Positions 59,016 through 64,000 of a DNA stretch of 64,000 bases are shown here, piece by piece (position 1 is the stretch's first letter; each line of letters starts with the position of its first letter). The notes beneath the pieces were generated by a model. That model was not told the origin of the DNA. It saw only the letters and a list, made by a program, of their open reading frames with translations, and did not search any database. The position numbers and the translations under genes were made by a program. Source of the DNA: Microvelia longipes (Eukaryota; Arthropoda; Insecta; Hemiptera; Veliidae); NCBI GenBank assembly GCA_018340805.1, contig JACMZG010001870.1, positions 17,799,280 to 17,863,279 of the forward strand. Direction: 5' to 3'.

Positions 59016-59392
59016 TGAGAAAAGTGGAAATTAAAATAAAATCATTGGTTATGTACTTAAAATCAATATTAAAGTTAAACCTAAAAACTAAAGTTAGGGT
59101 TGTCTGACATATTAAGTTAAAGACATTTGAAGAGAAGGAAAAAGAATAAGAAAAATTTTAATCACGTTTTTTTATTTGTTTTAACAACAGTTTTATTCAT
59201 AGAATAAGGCCAATAAGGATTACTTTACTTTAGGTTTTGTTAGTCTAGCTCGGTTATTTCTTTTGAGTCAAGTAATTAACTTTAGTTTTAAGTTGGGTTG
59301 TTGTTTCTTGTTTTGGCGAGTGATCTTTAAGTGAGTTTACAAGAATATTAAAGAGATCTACGAAGGAATATTACGCTGTTTTATAGTATGTG

Positions 59393-60771
59393 GTAAGTAC
59401 TATGTATTTTGTTTGATTTTTGTTTGATGTTGTTAAAGTTTAATTGTATTTTTCTAAAATGGCTAAGCCCTGGTGTATCTTTATTCTTAAAAGAAACTTC
59501 TTATATAAGACGTTTGTTTCTGCAGTGTTAAAATTTCTAAATCAAATGGATTACTACAAACAAGACTGACCAGTGTTCCAGTAAAACAATGTTGAGATTA
59601 ATTATTTAATTCAACATGTACTACTGTACATAGACAAATTTAAATACTTTATACATCAGCTGTTTTGGGAAATTGACCAATCAGAGAAGAGGGTAGGCAG
59701 CGGCTTCTTTCATTTGTCAACTCCCAATAAAGCTGAAGTGTCATGTATTTTAAACTTTATGATGTACAGTATGTTTACACGCAGAGTCAACCCCTCTAAC
59801 CCTCTCTCTGGGTTTAGATGTGAGCCCAGTTTAAAGGGGAGTTGAGTTTCAGGATTTGACCCGACCCCGTAAGGTGTTCACACTATTAACCCCTTGGCGT
59901 TTAACCCAAGGTTCAACCCACATTTCTACTCTGCGTGTGAATGTAGTAATGATTATCACCTTAGCCTTCATGACAACTACTGCCAAAGCCTACTCAGTAA
60001 TAAGTATATTTTACCATATAGTTTAAAATAACATTTAATATTATCATACTCTTTAAAATAGCGTTTAATTCTAGTGATAAGGAAATATTAGTTTATTATA
60101 ATAAGTATGCCTAAAGAAGAAAAATCTAACATTGTTGGACAATTATTTATTAAAAATACAAAACTAACTGGCTAGTTACCAAACATATTGAGTGAAAATG
60201 GCCTGGGTATTTTGTGGGTGGTGACTTAAGTTTGTTTTTAGAGAAGTATCTAAACGATCTTGGTTATGACCGGTGATAACCGTAAGTTAAAAAAGCCTTA
60301 ATTCTTTCCCCTATGTGTGTAGAAATCTGGGGTTTTCATATTTTTTTTCTATGGAATTGTTTCTATTAATTAGCTCTTGGGATTTTCCTCTGCAGGAAAT
60401 TATATTTAATAGCTGTTTACAGTAGTATGATTAGAAACTATAACAACTGAAATGCAAAAAATATTGATGAAATATTTTAAATAATTTGACTGTCCTATAT
60501 AAAAAAAACCATTTGTTTACCTAATAACGAGTGTGAACCTGGTTTTCTCTTCTGTCATTGTTTCTGTTAACTATGCTATTAATTACCTAATATTATAAAC
60601 TGTACAATATATATAGTTCATAATATTTGGCTAGAACAGCTGAATATTACTCTTGCCAATTAGCTCTTTTTTAATTAACTTAATTCTGTTTTTATAATGT
60701 TATTTTGATTTCTTTAGATTAGTGTTTTTGAACCTAATCCATTAACGCATTTTTTATTTATTATGTTTCAG
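59393..60771 (+). other. Candidate 5' intron of the hAT transposase
   Basis: A strong donor (TATGTG|GTAAGTAC) at 59393 and an acceptor (TTATGTTTCAG) ending at 60771, 17 bases before the ATG, could remove a 1.4 kb leader intron. A MITE (59772-59943) lies inside. This is inferred from the splice motifs only. Confidence 0.4.
59770..59945. mobile_element. MITE, 172 bp, TA-flanked
   Basis: The element is 59772-59943 with inverted termini TGTTTACACGCAGAGT and CATTCACACGCAGAGT (complement of the right end). TA is present on both sides (59770-59771 and 59944-59945). The interior has CCTCTCTCTGGGTTTAGATG and pyrimidine-rich stretches with no coding capacity. It is inserted in the leader region of the hAT element. 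Confidence 0.65.
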
Positions 60772-60788
60772 GTTTGGTTAAGCGAAAG

Positions 60789-63059
60789 ATGCCTAAACAC
60801 GGAAGAACAGGTTTTCAAGAAAGTTGGTTAAATGAGGAAATTTTCATTTTATGGTTAAAAAAATCAACTACTGATATTTATTCAGCAGTTTGTTCCATAT
60901 GTTCTTGCACTATTAATGTTGGTTCTATGGGAAGACAAGCCCTCATTAGTCATATGAAGGGCACGAAACACCAAAATAAAACAAAAGGATGTAAAATATC
61001 AAATATCAAAACTTTTTTTCCAGCTTCAGTTTCAACTTCTAAATTGATAGAGGCGTCAACCTCTAATTCAACACCAACACCTTGTTCTTCTGAATGTTTA
61101 GAGAAAACTGCTGATGTAACTGACTTGGATAAAAATGTAAGGAAATGTGAAATTAGTCAATTCTTTAATAAAGATAATGTTACCAGAGCAGAGATCTTAT
61201 GGTGTCTTCAAACGGTTTTCACTCATGCATCTTACCGTAAATCTGCTAGTGATTTAAATGTAATCAGGCTTATGTGTAGTGATAGTCAAATTGTTTCAAG
61301 ACTTCAACTTGAAAGAACTAAAATATCTTATACTATTACATATGGCTTAGCTACTTACATAAAAGAACAGTTGGAAAAAAACATCCTTAAAAGTGATGGG
61401 TATTTTGTCTTAATATTTGATGAAAGTCTAAATAAAATTAGTCAGTCTCAGCAAATGGACATATTAATAAGATATTGGAATAATGATTCTGACACTGTAG
61501 TTACCAGTTATTTTTCCTCAGTTTTTCTCAAAAGATCAAGGGCTAGTGATTTGCTTAATTCCTTTCTAGCAGCTACTAACAAACTTAATTTAAAAAAATT
61601 ACTCCAATTGTCTATGGATGGACCAAATGTGAATAAGAAAATGTATCAAGACCTTCAAATTCATTTAAAAGAAGATTTGGAGGTCTCTAACTCTTTGCTG
61701 AACATCGGTACGTGTGGTCTGCATACGCTCCATAACGCATTTAAAGCTGGATTTTTAAAAACTGGATGGGACATTGTCCATTTTTTGAGAGCTCTGTACA
61801 ACTATTTTAAAGATTCACCTGCTAGAAGAGGTAAGTTTGTAGAATTCACCAAAAGTAATTCTTTTCCTAAAAAATTTTGTTCTGTGCGCTGGTTGGAGAA
61901 TGTGAATGTTGCACAGACAGCTATTGATATTATACCTAACTTAAAAGTTTATATAGATTCTATTAAAGCGAATAAAATTAAAGAATCGTCAAATAGCTAT
62001 AAGATACTTGAAAAATCTGTCCATGACCCACTGTTAGGTGCTAAATTAGCTTTTTTCCTAACTATTGCTATGGATTTACAACCAATTTTAATTCAATATC
62101 AAACAAACATGCCTGTTGCACCCTTTTTATACTCTTCCTTGAGAGAATTAATTTTAAAAGAATTGGATCGATTTATTATTCCTGACAAGCTGTCTTTAAA
62201 TGTGAAATTTGATGAACCCAACTCAAATTTATTATTAAAAGATATTAAATTAGGTGTTGGTACTCTAGTTCAATTGAAAAAAGTGGGTAATGATGTCTCT
62301 ATGAAACAACTACAAGATTTTAGACTAGAGTGCTTAAAGTCGCTAAAAGAATTGGTTAAAAGATTACTCGACAAATCGCCTGTGCAGTTTAAGTTAACCA
62401 AGTTATTGACGTGCTTAGACCCTCATGTTGCTTATTTACCTGAGGGTCAAAGTAGACTAGAACAACTTTTAGTTCATCTAAATGAACATGGTTTAATATC
62501 CCTCAAGGCCGCTGAGGTAGCCCAAAAGGAATTTTTGAGCCTCTGCAAAAATCCAGAATCTGTTGAAGCAATGAAACGATATGAACGAATATCTTTCCCA
62601 TCATTTGTATCATCCCCAAATGGAATAAGCAAATTAAAAAGCCTTCAAGAGAACTCTAGGATTGATACATTTTGGCTACAAACATATAAAAAATTTACTA
62701 AACAACCTTCACCAGAGTTAATATTTTTATTCAAAACCATTTTAGTTCTCTCACATGGAAATGCGGACGTTGAAAGAGGGTTCTCAATAAACAAAGAATG
62801 CTTAATTGAAAACCTTAAAGAAGAATCTCTTGTCGCCCAACGTTTGGTTTATGATTTTATTAAATCATTTGGTGGAGTGGAGCATGTTCCTATAGAAAAA
62901 ATCATCATAGCTACCAGAAACGCTCACAGTTTATATAAAGAAGCTTTAAAGAAGCAGGAACAGGTAGACTTAGATGAAGTTGAAAGGATTAATAGGAAAA
63001 GAAATCAAATATTGATAAAAGAGTTAAAAAACAAAAAAAAAACTTATTCAAAATTTTGA
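60789..63059 (+). CDS. hAT-family transposase or domesticated derivative, intact
   Basis: A 756-codon uninterrupted frame from ATG at 60789; the frame is open a few codons upstream to an acceptor-like TTTCAG, so an earlier start would need a 5' exon. The N-terminus has a BED-like zinc finger (C35, C38, H55, H61: CSICSCTINV...HMKGTKH). The central part has the RNase H-like core with candidate catalytic residues D211 (LIFDESLNK) and D277 (SMDGPNVNKK), the insertion-region landmarks IGTCGLHTLHNAFKAG and DSPARRGKF, and RWLENVNVA. The C-terminal hAT dimerisation region carries LVLSHGNADVERGFS. The tail is Lys-rich. The first AATAAA downstream is at 63378. It is the only transposon frame in the window without a break, so it is recent, active, or under selection. 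Confidence 0.92.
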   Translation: MPKHGRTGFQESWLNEEIFILWLKKSTTDIYSAVCSICSCTINVGSMGRQALISHMKGTKHQNKTKGCKISNIKTFFPASVSTSKLIEASTSNSTPTPCSSECLEKTADVTDLDKNVRKCEISQFFNKDNVTRAEILWCLQTVFTHASYRKSASDLNVIRLMCSDSQIVSRLQLERTKISYTITYGLATYIKEQLEKNILKSDGYFVLIFDESLNKISQSQQMDILIRYWNNDSDTVVTSYFSSVFLKRSRASDLLNSFLAATNKLNLKKLLQLSMDGPNVNKKMYQDLQIHLKEDLEVSNSLLNIGTCGLHTLHNAFKAGFLKTGWDIVHFLRALYNYFKDSPARRGKFVEFTKSNSFPKKFCSVRWLENVNVAQTAIDIIPNLKVYIDSIKANKIKESSNSYKILEKSVHDPLLGAKLAFFLTIAMDLQPILIQYQTNMPVAPFLYSSLRELILKELDRFIIPDKLSLNVKFDEPNSNLLLKDIKLGVGTLVQLKKVGNDVSMKQLQDFRLECLKSLKELVKRLLDKSPVQFKLTKLLTCLDPHVAYLPEGQSRLEQLLVHLNEHGLISLKAAEVAQKEFLSLCKNPESVEAMKRYERISFPSFVSSPNGISKLKSLQENSRIDTFWLQTYKKFTKQPSPELIFLFKTILVLSHGNADVERGFSINKECLIENLKEESLVAQRLVYDFIKSFGGVEHVPIEKIIIATRNAHSLYKEALKKQEQVDLDEVERINRKRNQILIKELKNKKKTYSKF

Positions 63060-64000
63060 GAAAGAATCTTCTTTCATTGATGATTCCATAAAAAACTTAC
63101 TTCAAATTAAACTCATCGGTTCATTCATATTTCCTCTATTTTTGCAAATACCAAAGTGCAATAGGCAAAAAATTAAGATTAACAATTTTGTTATAATTAA
63201 TATTAATTCATTTAATTTTCTTGGTATTCATTTCTTATTTTATAACTTGACTTCTGTCTTCATTTTTTTCATTATTTTTACATTACATTTACTAACTTTT
63301 ACTAATACCGATACTAAGTCAAAATTAATTTAGTTTTAGTTAAATAAGTAAGCACTTGTGTGTGGTTAAAATAACGTAATAAATAGATATTATTTTATTA
63401 TGTATTACATGCTATTTTTTAATGTATCACAGCTTTTAATTATGTGTTTGTTCTCTCTTATTACCATTTAAACTCATTTTCTGTAAAAAAAAATTATTGG
63501 TTTTAACCTTTAATTATTTAATAGTGTTTATTATGTAAAGATAAGACTAATTTTTTTGTGGAATAATGTGATTGATTGATAAGTCTGTAAGTGATTTTTT
63601 TGCAAATATTTTTTAGGTATTAGTTATTATAAATCTAATGTGAAGATTTCAATACACTTTAAAAGGCTTCTAGTCCCATATTTAGTACTTTTAAATGATA
63701 AAATAATAGTACATACATACTTTGCCTATATTATTAATATAACATTCCTGTTACAATGATAAATTTTGTTGACATTATTATGGTTTATTTGATAGGCTCC
63801 CCAGAATTGTATTAAAAATATCTCTATACAAGCATATTAAAAATTTGTAAACTTTGTATTAGTCAATTTTTTTATTTATGTATCTATTATTTGTAGATAT
63901 TATAGTTGTTATTTACTTTAAATTTTATAAGAATGATCTCTAATATTTTGAAATTGTAATATTAAGTCTCTTTTACTAATATCATAAGTTTGACTGAACC
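63060..64000. other. 3' flank of the hAT frame
   Basis: AT-rich, with AATAAA at 63378. No CTTGA-type subterminal repeats and no complement of CAGGTGTCAGC were found, so the right end of the hAT element is either lost or beyond the window. The short frame 63142-63333 is not convincing. Confidence 0.5.

Noticed and set aside
60774..60788. hAT start at a TTG codon at 60774
   Set aside because: Eukaryotic start is better placed at ATG 60789; the upstream open codons lie next to a splice acceptor.
63623..63630. GTTATTAT as right-hand target duplication of the hAT element
   Set aside because: No inverted terminus precedes it; most likely a chance match in AT-rich DNA.

Overview
This is AT-rich eukaryotic DNA, almost certainly from an insect or another arthropod. 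The gene structure is split by GT-AG introns, and the introns and spacers are packed with decayed transposable elements: copia, BEL/Pao, gypsy, jockey-like, I-like, R2-like, Penelope-like, hAT, foldback elements and MITEs. There are also long (TA)n microsatellites and one 978-base assembly gap. Nothing bacterial is visible, and the species cannot be named from the sequence.

Three host genes can be supported. (1) DRG2, a conserved developmentally regulated GTPase, lies on the + strand from 29116 to 53229. Seven exons splice into a complete 363-residue protein. (2) A minus-strand gene that I cannot name is supported by three phase-compatible exons: 26286-26455 (with a start codon), 8229-8417 and 7590-7785. 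It has a 17.9 kb first intron and continues leftwards. (3) The last coding exon of another minus-strand gene lies at 58231-58353, with an AATAAA signal just after its stop. The rest of that gene must lie beyond the right side of the window or in undetected exons.

Layout. 1-7.5 kb: AT-rich spacer with a 1.2 kb satellite array (3539-4745). 7.5-26.5 kb: the unnamed minus-strand gene. Its giant intron holds two TA-flanked foldback elements, an unrelated 0.7 kb inverted repeat, and a copia element (14460-19919) carrying a second element, which in turn carries the larger foldback. A BEL/Pao integrase remnant follows. 27-28.5 kb: gypsy remnant. 29.1-53.2 kb: DRG2. Its introns hold copia and jockey fragments, a frameshifted R2-clade element, two copies of a MITE with 9-bp target duplications, an I-like RNase H fragment, a 2.8 kb palindrome made of two Penelope-like copies, and a minisatellite. 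53.2-58.2 kb: spacer with a (TA)n tract and a SINE-like piece. 58.2-64 kb: the terminal exon of gene 3 and a hAT element whose 756-codon transposase frame is intact.

DRG2 exons 4 and 5 occur twice, on either side of the gap. The copies are near identical and a full-length mRNA using both would be frameshifted. This looks like two haplotypes placed side by side by the assembler, not a biological duplication.

No convincing new multi-gene system was found. The most notable signals are several long palindromes inside introns, which would fold into long hairpin RNA when the host genes are transcribed; the intact hAT transposase next to a field of subterminal repeats; and the unnamed minus-strand gene.
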